From the NCBI RefSeq assembly GCF_000023585.1, contig NC_012914.1, positions 4,370,001 through 4,434,000 of the forward strand: 64,000 nucleotides of DNA, written 5' to 3'. The DNA is from Paenibacillus sp. JDR-2 (GTDB taxonomy: Bacteria > Bacillota > Bacilli > Paenibacillales > Paenibacillaceae). Position numbers and translations under genes: made by a program. This document shows, piece by piece, positions 33,535 to 42,648 of this stretch; position 1 is the stretch's first letter; every line of letters begins with the position of its first letter. Under the pieces are notes generated by a model, which was not told the origin of the DNA, did not search any database, and saw only the letters and a program-made list of their open reading frames with translations.

Positions 33535-33662
33535 CGCAATCAAAGTCTCCTTTCGCTTCTGAGGCCGAAATAAACGGCCATCCGCCGGCCTCGGGACAGA
33601 AGCCGTTCAAAAGCTTCTGCCGCCGAAAGCAACCGGCGCTGGCCGTGCTTTCATGTATTTAA
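33535..33662 (-). other. carB-pyrF intergenic region with hairpins
   Basis: The gap holds two inverted repeats on the minus strand: CAGAAGC with GCTTCTG around a nine-base loop, and GGCCG with CGGCC. Neither is followed by a T-run, so they are not terminators. In B. subtilis pyrK and pyrD lie at this place. I see no gene here. Confidence 0.5.
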
Positions 33663-36600
33663 TTACTTCTGCAGCACCGGCATTGGGCGCGAGGAGAAGT
33701 TGATCGACTCGAGCATACGCAGCAACGCGCGCACGGTATCAAGCGATGTCATACATACAACCCCGTTCTCTACCGCTTCGCGGCGGATACGGAAGCCGTC
33801 ACGCTCAGGCGTTTTGCCTTTGGTCAGCGTGTTGATCACGAATTGCGCTTCGCCTTCGCGAATCAGGTCAAGAATGTTAGGAGCGCCTTCGCTCAGCTTG
33901 TTCACGCGTCTTACGCGGAGGCCAGCTTCTTCGAGCGTGTCAGCCGTACCGCCGGTTGCAATCACTTTGTAACCCAGTGCTGCAAAACCGCGGAGCAGTT
34001 CAGTCGCTTCTTCTTTGTCTTTGTCTGCTACCGTTACGATGATCGAACCGGACATTGGGATTTTCATGCCTGCACCGATAAGACCTTTATACAATGCTTT
34101 TGCATAATTCTCGTCGCGGCCCATAACTTCACCCGTCGATTTCATCTCCGGAGTCAAAGTCGGGTCAACGCGGCGAAGTTTCGCGAAGGAGAATACCGGT
34201 ACTTTTACCGACACGTAGCTATCTTCGCGCCACAGGCCGTCTACATAGCCAAGGTCAGCCAGTTTCGTGCCAAGAATCGCCTTAGTAGCCAGGTTCGCCA
34301 TCGGCAGATCCGTTACTTTGCTCAGGAACGGAACCGTACGGGACGAACGCGGGTTAACTTCGATTACGTATACTTTTTCGTTATGGATAACGAATTGGAT
34401 GTTTACAAGGCCAATTACTTTGAGCGCCTTAGCGATATTTACGGTGATGTCTACGATTTGGTTCTTGATATCGTCAGACAGCGACTGCGGTGGATATACC
34501 GCGATCGAGTCGCCGGAGTGAACGCCAGCGCGTTCGATATGCTCCATAATACCCGGGATCAGAACGGTCTCGCCGTCGCAGATAGCGTCAACTTCAGCTT
34601 CTTTGCCAAGCATGTAACGGTCGATCAGAACCGGGTGCTCCGGATTGATCTTAACCGCAACTTCCATGTAGCTCAGAAGTTCTTCGTCGGAGTATACGAT
34701 CTCCATCGCGCGGCCGCCAAGTACGTAGGACGGACGAACAAGTACCGGGTAACCGAGTTTTTGCGCCGTTTCAACCGCTTGGTCAACCGAAGTTACTGTG
34801 CTGCCTTCAGGCTGAGCAATGTTCAAGTTGCGAAGCAAAGCTTCGAACTTCTTGCGGTCTTCCGCTGTGTCGATGCTCTCGAGGCTCGAGCCAAGGATAC
34901 GTACGCCGGCTTTTGTAAGCGGAGCTGCCAGGTTGATCGCCGTTTGACCGCCAAATTGTACGATTACGCCAATTGGCTTCTCTTGCTCGATTACGTTCAT
35001 TACGTCCTCGAAGAAGAGCGGTTCGAAGTACAGACGGTCGGATGTGCTGAAGTCCGTCGATACGGTCTCAGGGTTATTGTTGATAATAACCGCTTCGTAG
35101 CCAGCGTTCTGGATTGCCCATACCGCGTGAACCGTCGAGTAGTCGAACTCGATGCCTTGGCCGATACGGATTGGACCGGAGCCAAGCACGAGAACTTTCT
35201 CTTTGTTTGATTCCGTTACTTCGTTTTCTGTTTCGTATGTCGAGTAGTAGTACGGTGTCGAAGCTTCAAATTCAGCCGCGCAAGTATCTACCATTTTGTA
35301 TACCGGAGTGAAGCCAAGTTCTTTACGGAACGCACGGATATCATGCTCGTTCGTATGGCTGCCGCTCGGGAATCCTTCTTTGCGGATTTCAGCAATCGAA
35401 CGGTCCGAGAAGCCTTTGCGTTTCGCTTCATACAGGGTTTCAGGCGAAAGTGCTACTTCCCTGCGGATTTGATCTTCGAATTCAACGATGCCTTGGATTT
35501 TATCCAAGAACCACCAGTCGATCTTCGTCAGATCTTGAATATCTTGCAGCTTGTAACCGCGGCGGAATGCTTCCGCTACGAGGAACATCCGCTCGTCATC
35601 CGGCTTAGCCAGACGCGTTTGCAGAACGGCATCGTCAAGCGTAACCGCTTCTTTCAAGTGAATGCGGTGCGTGCCGATCTCAAGCGAACGAACCGCTTTG
35701 TGCATCGACTCTTCGAATGTACGGCCGATCGCCATAACTTCGCCCGTAGCTTTCATTTGCGTGCCGAGCTTACGGTTCGCGTTAACGAACTTGTCGAACG
35801 GCCAACGCGGGATTTTCGATACGATATAGTCAAGGGTAGGCTCAAACATAGCGTACGTTTGGCCTGTAACCGGGTTAACGATCTCATCCAGCGTGTAGCC
35901 GATAGCGATCTTCGCAGCCATCTTCGCAATCGGGTAACCAGTTGCCTTGGATGCAAGCGCCGAGGAGCGGCTTACGCGCGGGTTAACTTCGATTACATAG
36001 TATTGGAAGCTGTGCGGATCCAGCGCGAACTGAACGTTACAGCCGCCTTCGATGTTGAGGGCGCGGATGATCTTAAGCGATGCCGAACGGAGCATTTGAT
36101 ACTCGCGGTCAGACAGCGTTTGGGAAGGCGCTACTACGATACTGTCGCCAGTATGTACGCCAACCGGGTCAAAGTTCTCCATGTTGCAGACAACGATACA
36201 GTTGTTGTTCGCGTCGCGCATAACTTCATACTCGACTTCTTTCATGCCGGCGATCGATTTCTCGACCAAACATTGGCTGATCGGGCTGTAACGGATACCC
36301 GATGCAACCGTTTCGCGAAGCTCTTCTTCATTTCCGCAAATACCGCCGCCTGTACCGCCCAGCGTGTAGGCAGGACGAACGATGATCGGGTAGCCAATCT
36401 CGTTAGCAAAAGTAACCGCTTCTTCAACCGTAGTTACGATAACGCTCTCCGGTACCGGTTGTTCCAGTTCGCGCATCAGATCACGGAACAGGTCGCGGTC
36501 TTCCGCTTTCTCGATTGCAGTCAGCTGCGTGCCAAGAAGTTTAACGTTCTCTTGTTCCAGTACGCCAGCACGAGCAAGCTCAACGGCCATGTTCAGACCA

Positions 36601-36881
36601 GTCTGACCGCCAAGTGTCGGCAAGAGGCCGTCTGGACGCTCTTGGCGAATGATTTGGGATACGAAATCAAGCGTGATTGGTTCGATGTATACTTTGTCAG
36701 CCATGTTTGTATCCGTCATGATCGTAGCAGGGTTGCTGTTGATCAGTACGACTTCATAGCCTTCTTCTTTGAGCGCTTGGCAAGCTTGCGTGCCGGCATA
36801 GTCGAATTCTGCCGCTTGTCCGATGACGATCGGACCGGAGCCAATTACGAGAATCTTTTTGAGTTCATTATTTTTGGGCAT
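33663..36881 (-). CDS. carB: Carbamoyl-phosphate synthase large subunit
   Basis: The 1072-residue subunit uses two ATP, bicarbonate and ammonia to make carbamoyl phosphate. Two homologous ATP-grasp halves are visible, each opening with a conserved phrase (VIGSGPIVIGQAAEFDYAGTQ near 12, and VLGSGPIRIGQGIEFDYSTVH near 560). The C-terminal 130 residues form the MGS-like allosteric domain (GFAALGYKVIATGGTADTL). Length is typical. The start overlaps the carA end by 14 bases. Long open frames on the other strand are by-products of codon use. Confidence 0.97.
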   Translation of the reverse strand: MPKNNELKKILVIGSGPIVIGQAAEFDYAGTQACQALKEEGYEVVLINSNPATIMTDTNMADKVYIEPITLDFVSQIIRQERPDGLLPTLGGQTGLNMAVELARAGVLEQENVKLLGTQLTAIEKAEDRDLFRDLMRELEQPVPESVIVTTVEEAVTFANEIGYPIIVRPAYTLGGTGGGICGNEEELRETVASGIRYSPISQCLVEKSIAGMKEVEYEVMRDANNNCIVVCNMENFDPVGVHTGDSIVVAPSQTLSDREYQMLRSASLKIIRALNIEGGCNVQFALDPHSFQYYVIEVNPRVSRSSALASKATGYPIAKMAAKIAIGYTLDEIVNPVTGQTYAMFEPTLDYIVSKIPRWPFDKFVNANRKLGTQMKATGEVMAIGRTFEESMHKAVRSLEIGTHRIHLKEAVTLDDAVLQTRLAKPDDERMFLVAEAFRRGYKLQDIQDLTKIDWWFLDKIQGIVEFEDQIRREVALSPETLYEAKRKGFSDRSIAEIRKEGFPSGSHTNEHDIRAFRKELGFTPVYKMVDTCAAEFEASTPYYYSTYETENEVTESNKEKVLVLGSGPIRIGQGIEFDYSTVHAVWAIQNAGYEAVIINNNPETVSTDFSTSDRLYFEPLFFEDVMNVIEQEKPIGVIVQFGGQTAINLAAPLTKAGVRILGSSLESIDTAEDRKKFEALLRNLNIAQPEGSTVTSVDQAVETAQKLGYPVLVRPSYVLGGRAMEIVYSDEELLSYMEVAVKINPEHPVLIDRYMLGKEAEVDAICDGETVLIPGIMEHIERAGVHSGDSIAVYPPQSLSDDIKNQIVDITVNIAKALKVIGLVNIQFVIHNEKVYVIEVNPRSSRTVPFLSKVTDLPMANLATKAILGTKLADLGYVDGLWREDSYVSVKVPVFSFAKLRRVDPTLTPEMKSTGEVMGRDENYAKALYKGLIGAGMKIPMSGSIIVTVADKDKEEATELLRGFAALGYKVIATGGTADTLEEAGLRVRRVNKLSEGAPNILDLIREGEAQFVINTLTKGKTPERDGFRIRREAVENGVVCMTSLDTVRALLRMLESINFSSRPMPVLQK

Positions 36882-38013
36882 ATTGAAGTTCTCCTTTCAA
36901 CGTTGCCGCCAGCACAGCTTGACGAGGTTTTTGCGGGTTGTTTTGTTTGTGTTCGCGGATCATCTCAAGGAATTCATCGAACAGGTAGCTGGAATCGAAC
37001 GGACCTGGCGCAGCTTCCGGATGGTACTGCACCGAGAACGCTGGATATTTATTATGTTTCAGACCTTCAATGGTCTTGTCATTGTTATTGATGTGAGTAA
37101 CGGTCAGTTCCTTGCTGTTGATCGAATCTTCAAGAACCGTGTAACCATGGTTCTGCGAAGTAACGTAGCAACGGCCGGTAGCCAGTTCTTTAACCGGGTG
37201 GTTGCCGCCGCGGTGACCGAATTTCAGTCTTGTCGTATCCGCGCCGCAAGCCAGAGCGAACAATTGGTGGCCAAGGCAGATACCGAAGATTGGAATTTCG
37301 CCGAGCAGTTCTTTGATCATTTGTACAGCGTATGGAACGTCTTTCGGATCCCCTGGGCCGTTAGACAGCTGGATGCCGTCCGGTGCAAGCTTGCGGATCT
37401 CGTCAGCAGTCGTGTTGTGCGGAACAACCACAACGTCGCAGCCGCGCTCAGTCAGTTCGCGAAGAATACCGCTTTTTGCGCCGAAGTCTACAAGGACGAT
37501 GCGCGGGCCAAAGCCCGGGCTCGAGAAGACCGATTTGGTCGATGTGCGAGCAACCTGATCCGTCATCAGCTGAATGCCGCCAAGACGTTCTTGAAGCTCT
37601 TCCACGCGCTCAGTGCCAGTTGTCAGAACACCTTTCATCGTACCGTGCTGACGGAGAATACGAGTCAGCATCCGCGTGTCGATTCCGGTGATGCCCGGAA
37701 TGTTGTATTCCTTCAGCAGGTCGCCAAGAGAATATTGCGCGCGCCAGTTGCTTGGAACCGGCTCGTAACGGCGTACGACAAACCCGTGAATGCTTGGGCG
37801 GATGGACTCGAAGTCATCGCGCGAGATCCCGTAGTTGCCGATCAGCGGATAAGTCATTGTAACGATTTGCCCACAGTAGGACGGATCGGACAATACTTCT
37901 TGGTAACCTGTAATCCCTGTATTAAAAACAACCTCACCAAACGTTTGCGCTTCCGCCCCGAATGATTGTCCGGTAAATAACGTCCCGTCTTCCAATAATA
38001 GTCTTGCTTGCAT
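36868..38013 (-). CDS. carA: Carbamoyl-phosphate synthase small subunit
   Basis: The 381-residue subunit is a class I glutamine amidotransferase that frees ammonia for CarB. The nucleophile Cys is in FGICLGHQLFALA near 242, the partner His and Glu in YHPEAAPGP near 327. The N-terminal half is the CarA-specific domain. I use ATG 38013, with GAGGAG eight bases upstream, rather than GTG at 38022. Confidence 0.96.
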   Translation of the reverse strand: MQARLLLEDGTLFTGQSFGAEAQTFGEVVFNTGITGYQEVLSDPSYCGQIVTMTYPLIGNYGISRDDFESIRPSIHGFVVRRYEPVPSNWRAQYSLGDLLKEYNIPGITGIDTRMLTRILRQHGTMKGVLTTGTERVEELQERLGGIQLMTDQVARTSTKSVFSSPGFGPRIVLVDFGAKSGILRELTERGCDVVVVPHNTTADEIRKLAPDGIQLSNGPGDPKDVPYAVQMIKELLGEIPIFGICLGHQLFALACGADTTRLKFGHRGGNHPVKELATGRCYVTSQNHGYTVLEDSINSKELTVTHINNNDKTIEGLKHNKYPAFSVQYHPEAAPGPFDSSYLFDEFLEMIREHKQNNPQKPRQAVLAATLKGELQYAQK

Positions 38014-38048
38014 CCGTATCACTCCTCATCAGGTCTTCGTTAGTTCTA

Positions 38049-39341
38049 TTATTTAGCGGATTCGTTGTAGACGATCTTGCCGTCAACGATTGTAGCCACT
38101 GGCCAGCCCTGCAGCTTCCATCCGCCAAATGGCGTGTTATTGCTCTTCGATGCGAAGGTAGACGGATCTACCGCACGCTCATTGTCCAGGTCGACGATAG
38201 TCAGGTCGGCAGGTGCTCCCGCTTTAATGCGGCCGGTCGGCAGGCCGAACACGCGAGCCGGGTCGGCTGTCATGCGGTCAAGCAAGAAGCCAAGCGTCCA
38301 TTTGCCAGTTTGTACGAACTTCGTGTAGAGCAGCGGGAAAGCAGTCTCGAAGCCTACGATGCCGAATGGCGCTAGCTGCATGTCACGTGCCTTTTCTTCC
38401 GCGCTATGCGGTGCATGGTCGGTAACGATCATGTCGATCGTGCCGTCCTCCAGCGCTTCGATAACCGCTTCTACGTCGCGTGGCGTACGCAGGGGCGGGT
38501 TCATTTTCCAGTTCGAGTCAAAGCCCGGGATATCTTCATCGGACAAAACCAGGTGATGCGGGCAAACTTCAGCCGTTACCCGTACGCCGATCTGCTTCGC
38601 AAGGCGGATCAGGCGAACCGATTGCTCGGTGCTGACATGGCACACATGGTAGTGCGCGCCTGTTGCTTCAGAGAGAAGGACGTCACGACCGACATGGATG
38701 GCTTCCGATTCGTTCGGAATGCCTTTCAGCCCATGCTTGCGGGAGAAGGATCCTTCGCTTACGTACAAGCCTTCAACCAGCGTGTTGTCTTCGCAGTGCG
38801 CGATGATTGGCATATTCATCGATTCCGCCAGCGCCATCGCATCCTTCATCATTTGCGCGCTTTGTACGCCCACACCGTCATCCGTGAAGCCGATTGCTCC
38901 CGCTTCTTTCAATGCGGCGAAGTCCGTCAGTTCGCGGCCAAGCTGATTTTTCGTAATAGCTGCGTAAGGAAGAACCTTTACAACGCCTTCTGCCGCATTT
39001 TTGTCCAAAATGTATTTCACAGTCTCGGGCGTATCCACCGCAGGGCGGGTATTCGGCATGCAGGCGATTGTCGTAAAGCCGCCTTTTGCCGCCGATCTTG
39101 TGCCTGTCGCGATGTCTTCTTTATATTCGAAGCCAGGATCGCGAAGGTGGACGTGCATATCGATGAAGCCCGCCGATACGAGCTTGCCTGCTGCGTCGAT
39201 TACTTCCGCAGAACCTGTGTCCGGTGCTGCGGAGCCGTCAACGATCTCCGCAATTTGTTCGCCTTCGAGGCGGATATGTTTCTTTTGCAAGCTTCCAGAA
39301 GCCTTATCCCATACGCTACCGTTAATAATCCATACTGACAT
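38049..39341 (-). CDS. pyrC: Dihydroorotase
   Basis: The 430-residue amidohydrolase cyclises carbamoyl aspartate to dihydroorotate. Zinc ligands are in DMHVHLRDPG near 60 (His-x-His), the Lys/Asp ligands in later strands, HCED near 178, CHVST near 230 and the catalytic TDHAPHS near 303. It belongs to the class I type usual in Bacilli. I start at ATG 39341; GTG 39353 lies inside the ribosome binding site. Confidence 0.96.
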   Translation of the reverse strand: MSVWIINGSVWDKASGSLQKKHIRLEGEQIAEIVDGSAAPDTGSAEVIDAAGKLVSAGFIDMHVHLRDPGFEYKEDIATGTRSAAKGGFTTIACMPNTRPAVDTPETVKYILDKNAAEGVVKVLPYAAITKNQLGRELTDFAALKEAGAIGFTDDGVGVQSAQMMKDAMALAESMNMPIIAHCEDNTLVEGLYVSEGSFSRKHGLKGIPNESEAIHVGRDVLLSEATGAHYHVCHVSTEQSVRLIRLAKQIGVRVTAEVCPHHLVLSDEDIPGFDSNWKMNPPLRTPRDVEAVIEALEDGTIDMIVTDHAPHSAEEKARDMQLAPFGIVGFETAFPLLYTKFVQTGKWTLGFLLDRMTADPARVFGLPTGRIKAGAPADLTIVDLDNERAVDPSTFASKSNNTPFGGWKLQGWPVATIVDGKIVYNESAK

Positions 39342-39372
39342 TGTTTTGTTCACCTTCCGGAATTTATTCGTA

Positions 39373-40275
39373 TTAGCTCAGTGCCCGTTCTACAACCGCC
39401 ATCCGAATCGGTACGCCATTCGCCATTTGCGGGAAAATGCGTGATTGCGGATGCTCTACCAGCTCGTCGTCAATCTCAACGCCGCGGTTGATTGGGGCAG
39501 GATGCATGATAATTGCGTGCTCTGCGATCTGGCTTGCGCGCTCGACCGTCAGGCCGAATTGCTCTCGGTATGCTTCTGCCGAGTTCAGCATGCCGCTCTC
39601 ATGGCGCTCAAGCTGCACGCGGAGCATCATAACAACGTCGGCTTTCAATGCTTCATCCATCGTTACGTACGGTACATCAAGATCGGTTGCCGTCATGTTG
39701 CTTGGCGAGCAGAATTGAACCTTTGCGCCAAACTTGCGTAGCGCCCATAGATTGGAGCGTGCTACGCGGCTGTGAAGAACGTCACCGATGATCGATACGG
39801 TCAGACCGTTCAGATTGCCGAAATGCTTGCGCATTGTATATAAGTCGAGCAGCGCCTGTGTCGGATGCTCGTTATTGCCGTCGCCAGCGTTAATAAGCGG
39901 CACTTGAATTTTTGTTGCCAGCTCGGCGAGAACGCCGATTGGCTTGAGCCGGATAATCCCCACGTCGATACCCATCGATTCAAGCGTGCGGACCGTGTCG
40001 TAGATCGATTCGCCCTTCTGCACACTGGATACGGCAGCCGAGAAGTTCAGCACTTCCGCTCCGAGACGTTTCTCCGCTACTTCGAACGAAAAGCGAGTTC
40101 TTGTGCTGTTCTCGAAGAACATGTTCGCCGCGAATTTGCCCTGCATCACATTGTGCACTTTGTTCGGGTGTTGTTCCCAGTAAGCCGCACGATCCAAAAT
40201 CGATTCAATTTCTTCTTTGCTGAGATCTTTAAGTCCAAGCAAACTGCGTTGTTTAAGTTGTGTCATCGTCGTCAT
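39373..40275 (-). CDS. pyrB: Aspartate carbamoyltransferase catalytic subunit
   Basis: The 300-residue enzyme joins carbamoyl phosphate and aspartate. The carbamoyl phosphate site is FENSTRTRFSFE (Ser57-Thr-Arg-Thr-Arg61), then the mobile loop SSVQKGES and HPTQALLDLYT. It shows no regulatory-chain gene, as in other Bacilli. The ATG overlaps the pyrR stop by one base (TGATG). Confidence 0.97.
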   Translation of the reverse strand: MTTMTQLKQRSLLGLKDLSKEEIESILDRAAYWEQHPNKVHNVMQGKFAANMFFENSTRTRFSFEVAEKRLGAEVLNFSAAVSSVQKGESIYDTVRTLESMGIDVGIIRLKPIGVLAELATKIQVPLINAGDGNNEHPTQALLDLYTMRKHFGNLNGLTVSIIGDVLHSRVARSNLWALRKFGAKVQFCSPSNMTATDLDVPYVTMDEALKADVVMMLRVQLERHESGMLNSAEAYREQFGLTVERASQIAEHAIIMHPAPINRGVEIDDELVEHPQSRIFPQMANGVPIRMAVVERALS

Positions 40276-40847
40276 CAGACCTGCCCCCTCTGGTGTATGA
40301 TCATGACTTGGTCCTTCAGATCGATTTCCGTTAACGAGACGTCAATTTGCTCTTGTTTGGAGGTCGGTACGTTCTTGCCTACGTAATCAGGTCGAATCGG
40401 GAGCTCTCTGTGTCCTCTGTCCACCAGAACAGCCAGCTGGATGCTTTCCGGTCTTCCGCAGTCCATCAGGGCATCCATTGCCGCGCGGATCGTGCGTCCG
40501 GTGAAGAGGACATCGTCGCATAGGATAACTTTCTTATCATGTGCGGAGAACAGTTCGCCATTCAGATCGCCGATTACCGCAGCCAGTTCCACGCGCGTAT
40601 CCACGGATGCTGCTTTGCGGTCATCCCGGTAAGAGGTGATGTCGAGCTCTCGCACTTCAACCGGCTTGCCTTCGATATCCTGAATGCGATCCGCAATTCT
40701 TCTTGCAAGGTAAATCCCTCTTGTGCGGATGCCAATCAGAACACAGTTATCAATGCCTTTGTTCTTCTCCACGATCTCGTGAGCAATTCTCGTGAGTGCT
40801 CTTCGGATCGCCGTCTCGTCCATAATAACCAGATGCTCTTCTTCCAC
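40275..40847 (-). CDS. pyrR: Bifunctional pyr operon regulator / uracil phosphoribosyltransferase
   Basis: The 190-residue protein binds pyr mRNA when UMP is high and causes termination; it also makes UMP from uracil. The PRPP loop VILCDDVLFTGRTIRAAMDAL is near 103, and RRALTRIAHEI near the start is family-specific. I choose the GTG at 40847, eight bases after AAAGGAGG. A longer reading from 40952 would pass through the attenuator hairpin and is not real. Confidence 0.95.
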   Translation of the reverse strand: MEEEHLVIMDETAIRRALTRIAHEIVEKNKGIDNCVLIGIRTRGIYLARRIADRIQDIEGKPVEVRELDITSYRDDRKAASVDTRVELAAVIGDLNGELFSAHDKKVILCDDVLFTGRTIRAAMDALMDCGRPESIQLAVLVDRGHRELPIRPDYVGKNVPTSKQEQIDVSLTEIDLKDQVMIIHQRGQV

Positions 40848-40901
40848 CGTTACCGCCTCCTTCGCTCTCGGATAATCAATCGCGTCTGTCGGCAAGGAGA
40901 C

Positions 40902-40935
40902 GAAAAAAGGCTCCTTGCCAACAACGCAAGGAGCC
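40902..40935 (-). terminator. Attenuator terminator of the pyr operon
   Basis: On the minus strand AGGCTCCTTGC pairs with GCAAGGAGCC around a short loop and is followed by TTTTTTCG. It stands about 55 bases ahead of pyrR and about 150 bases after the promoter, the layout of PyrR-controlled attenuation. Confidence 0.92.
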
Positions 40936-41040
40936 TGAGACCAGCCACACATAGAGGGTCGACTTAACCGCCGCTATCCCAGCAGGATACGGTTAGGCTA
41001 AGGCCCTGTTCTAAGTGTGGCAGATCTGTTATTCACGCTA

Positions 41041-41066
41041 CCTTGCCAGCCTCACGGGGCTGATTT
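41041..41066 (-). promoter_or_regulatory. PyrR-binding (anti-antiterminator) element
   Basis: The minus strand has AAATCAGCCCCGTGAGGCTGG followed by CAAGG. The hairpin with conserved GUGAGGCU loop side matches the PyrR-binding element of Bacillus pyr leaders. Binding of PyrR-UMP would keep the attenuator terminator formed. Confidence 0.8.
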
Positions 41067-41091
41067 AAAGGTACTGCCATATATCAAAGGA

Positions 41092-41120
41092 ATTGTACCG
41101 CGTCGGGCAAAAGATGTCAA
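41092..41120 (-). promoter_or_regulatory. Sigma-A promoter of the pyr operon
   Basis: TTGACA (41115-41120), 17-base spacer, TACAAT (41092-41097) on the minus strand. The transcript should begin near 41085, giving a leader of about 240 bases. Confidence 0.92.
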
Positions 41121-41130
41121 GGGTCTGAGT

Positions 41131-41438
41131 CGGTTTAATAACAAACTACGCATTCGAATGCTCCGTTTGTCTTAAACCAACGTAAAGGGGAATAAGTCAA
41201 AAACAATGTTTATCGGATATCAACATTTACTTTTTAACTACTTATACCTTATCATCTGCACCGCCGTTTATTTTATGACTGGGACATTTTATGATTTAGT
41301 TATTTCTTATTTAATAAGTAAGACTCAGTGTAATGCAACGATCCTCCCTATCTCCTATCTCCTCTCGAAGTGCCCAGCCCTTTATGTTAAGATGAATACC
41401 ATCCATAACGTACATAGACGGGACAGGTGAAAGCAAGA
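41131..41438. other. Divergent intergenic region pyr - patA
   Basis: This AT-rich stretch of about 300 bases carries an inverted repeat (CTTATTTAATAAGTAAG, about 41307-41323). A weak -10-like TAAGAT precedes patA. A 74-codon frame (41206-41430) is open but has no ribosome binding site and ends inside patA's leader, so I do not call it. No other feature seen. Confidence 0.4.
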
Positions 41439-42593
41439 ATGGAACATTTAATTAGAGCGGATGTTCGCGGAATCGAAGTTTCCGGCATTCGAAAAATGGC
41501 GAACAAAGTAAGTCAATACGAAGGAGTGCTGTCGCTCACAATCGGACAGCCGGACTTCCCGACACCCAAGCATATCCTCGAAGCAGCCAAGCATGCGATC
41601 GACAACGGAGAAACGGTATATACCCCTAATGCCGGGACTTTGCAATTGCGAAAAGCAGCAGCGAACTTTATGCAGCACAAATACGGGCTGACTTATGATT
41701 CATCCGAAGAGGTTATCGTAACGGTAGGTGCAAGCGAAGCGATTGACGTTGCGTTCCGGACGATACTGGAGGAAGACACCGAGGTGCTGCTGCCAGGTCC
41801 AATCTATCCTGGCTATGAGCCCATTATCCGCATGTGCGGCGCTAAGCCGGTGCATGTCGACACAACCGGCAATGGGTTCAAATTAACGGCCGAACTGATT
41901 AAAGAGCATTTGACGGAGCGTACGCGCTGCATCGTGCTGGCGTCGCCTTCGAATCCGACAGGCTGCACGCTTTCGCTGGACGAGCTTAAAGAGATTGCCG
42001 CCCTGGTGCAAGAGCGCGAGCTGTTCGTCTTGTCCGATGAGATTTACAGCGAGCTTGTATTCGACGGGACTCATTCATCCATAGCGGCACTGCCGGGCAT
42101 GCGCGATAAGACGATCGTTATCAACGGATTGTCCAAATCGCATTCCATGACCGGATGGCGTGTCGGACTGCTGTTCGCGCCGGCATATTTGGCGCGGCAC
42201 ATCGTAAAGGTGCATCAATACAACGTAACATGCGCCAGCTCGGTCAGCCAAGCCGCAGCGGTAGAAGCCTTAACCGCTGGCATCGATGACGCGCTGCCGA
42301 TGAGGGACGAATACGCACGGCGCCGCGACTATGCTTACGAGCGGCTTGTAGCGGCCGGATTCGATGTCGTGAAGCCTAACGGAGCCTTCTACATCTTCCC
42401 TTCGGTAGAGAAGTTCGGACTCGACTCCACGACATTCTCTCACCGACTGCTTGAAGAGAAACGGGTTGCGGTCGTGCCCGGTGCCGCGTTTGCTCCATTC
42501 GGTGACAATTACATTCGTATTTCGTACGCTTGCTCCATGGAGGTACTACAAGAGGCCATGGACCGCATTCATTCCTTTGTGGAAGGTCTTTAA
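41439..42593 (+). CDS. patA: Aminotransferase class I/II, N-acetyl-LL-diaminopimelate aminotransferase type
   Basis: The 384-residue PLP enzyme has the aminotransferase fold with SNPTG, the cofactor Asp in LSDEIYSELV, and the PLP-binding Lys233 in INGLSKSHSMTGWRVG. It is closest in phrasing to PatA of Bacillus, which acts in the acetylase branch of diaminopimelate and lysine synthesis. The neighbours dapL and dapH, converging from the right, do the other two steps of that branch. I use ATG 41439 behind AGGTGA. Confidence 0.9.
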   Translation: MEHLIRADVRGIEVSGIRKMANKVSQYEGVLSLTIGQPDFPTPKHILEAAKHAIDNGETVYTPNAGTLQLRKAAANFMQHKYGLTYDSSEEVIVTVGASEAIDVAFRTILEEDTEVLLPGPIYPGYEPIIRMCGAKPVHVDTTGNGFKLTAELIKEHLTERTRCIVLASPSNPTGCTLSLDELKEIAALVQERELFVLSDEIYSELVFDGTHSSIAALPGMRDKTIVINGLSKSHSMTGWRVGLLFAPAYLARHIVKVHQYNVTCASSVSQAAAVEALTAGIDDALPMRDEYARRRDYAYERLVAAGFDVVKPNGAFYIFPSVEKFGLDSTTFSHRLLEEKRVAVVPGAAFAPFGDNYIRISYACSMEVLQEAMDRIHSFVEGL

Positions 42594-42606
42594 TCTGTCG
42601 TTTCAC

Positions 42607-42646
42607 AAAAAAAGCTGCTTTGCGTCAACGCGCAAAGCAGCTTTTT
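42607..42646. terminator. Bidirectional terminator between patA and dapL
   Basis: A 14-base-pair stem (AAAGCTGCTTTGCG with CGCAAAGCAGCTTT) has A-runs left and T-runs right. Confidence 0.88.
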
Positions 42647-42648
42647 AT

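Noticed and set aside
33535..33662. A second PyrR attenuator between carB and pyrF
   Set aside because: Hairpins are present but there is no T-run and no PyrR loop motif.
33843..37091. Long plus-strand frames opposite carB and carA (up to 582 codons)
   Set aside because: They lie fully antisense to well-recognised genes and have Arg/Phe/Val-rich translations typical of shadows of biased codons.
40848..40952. N-terminal extension of pyrR by 35 residues
   Set aside because: It would be coded by the attenuator hairpin; GTG 40847 has a perfect ribosome binding site and gives the family length.
41206..41430. 74-codon plus-strand frame ahead of patA
   Set aside because: No ribosome binding site, AT-rich hydrophobic translation without a known pattern, and it runs into the patA leader. 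More likely untranslated DNA.
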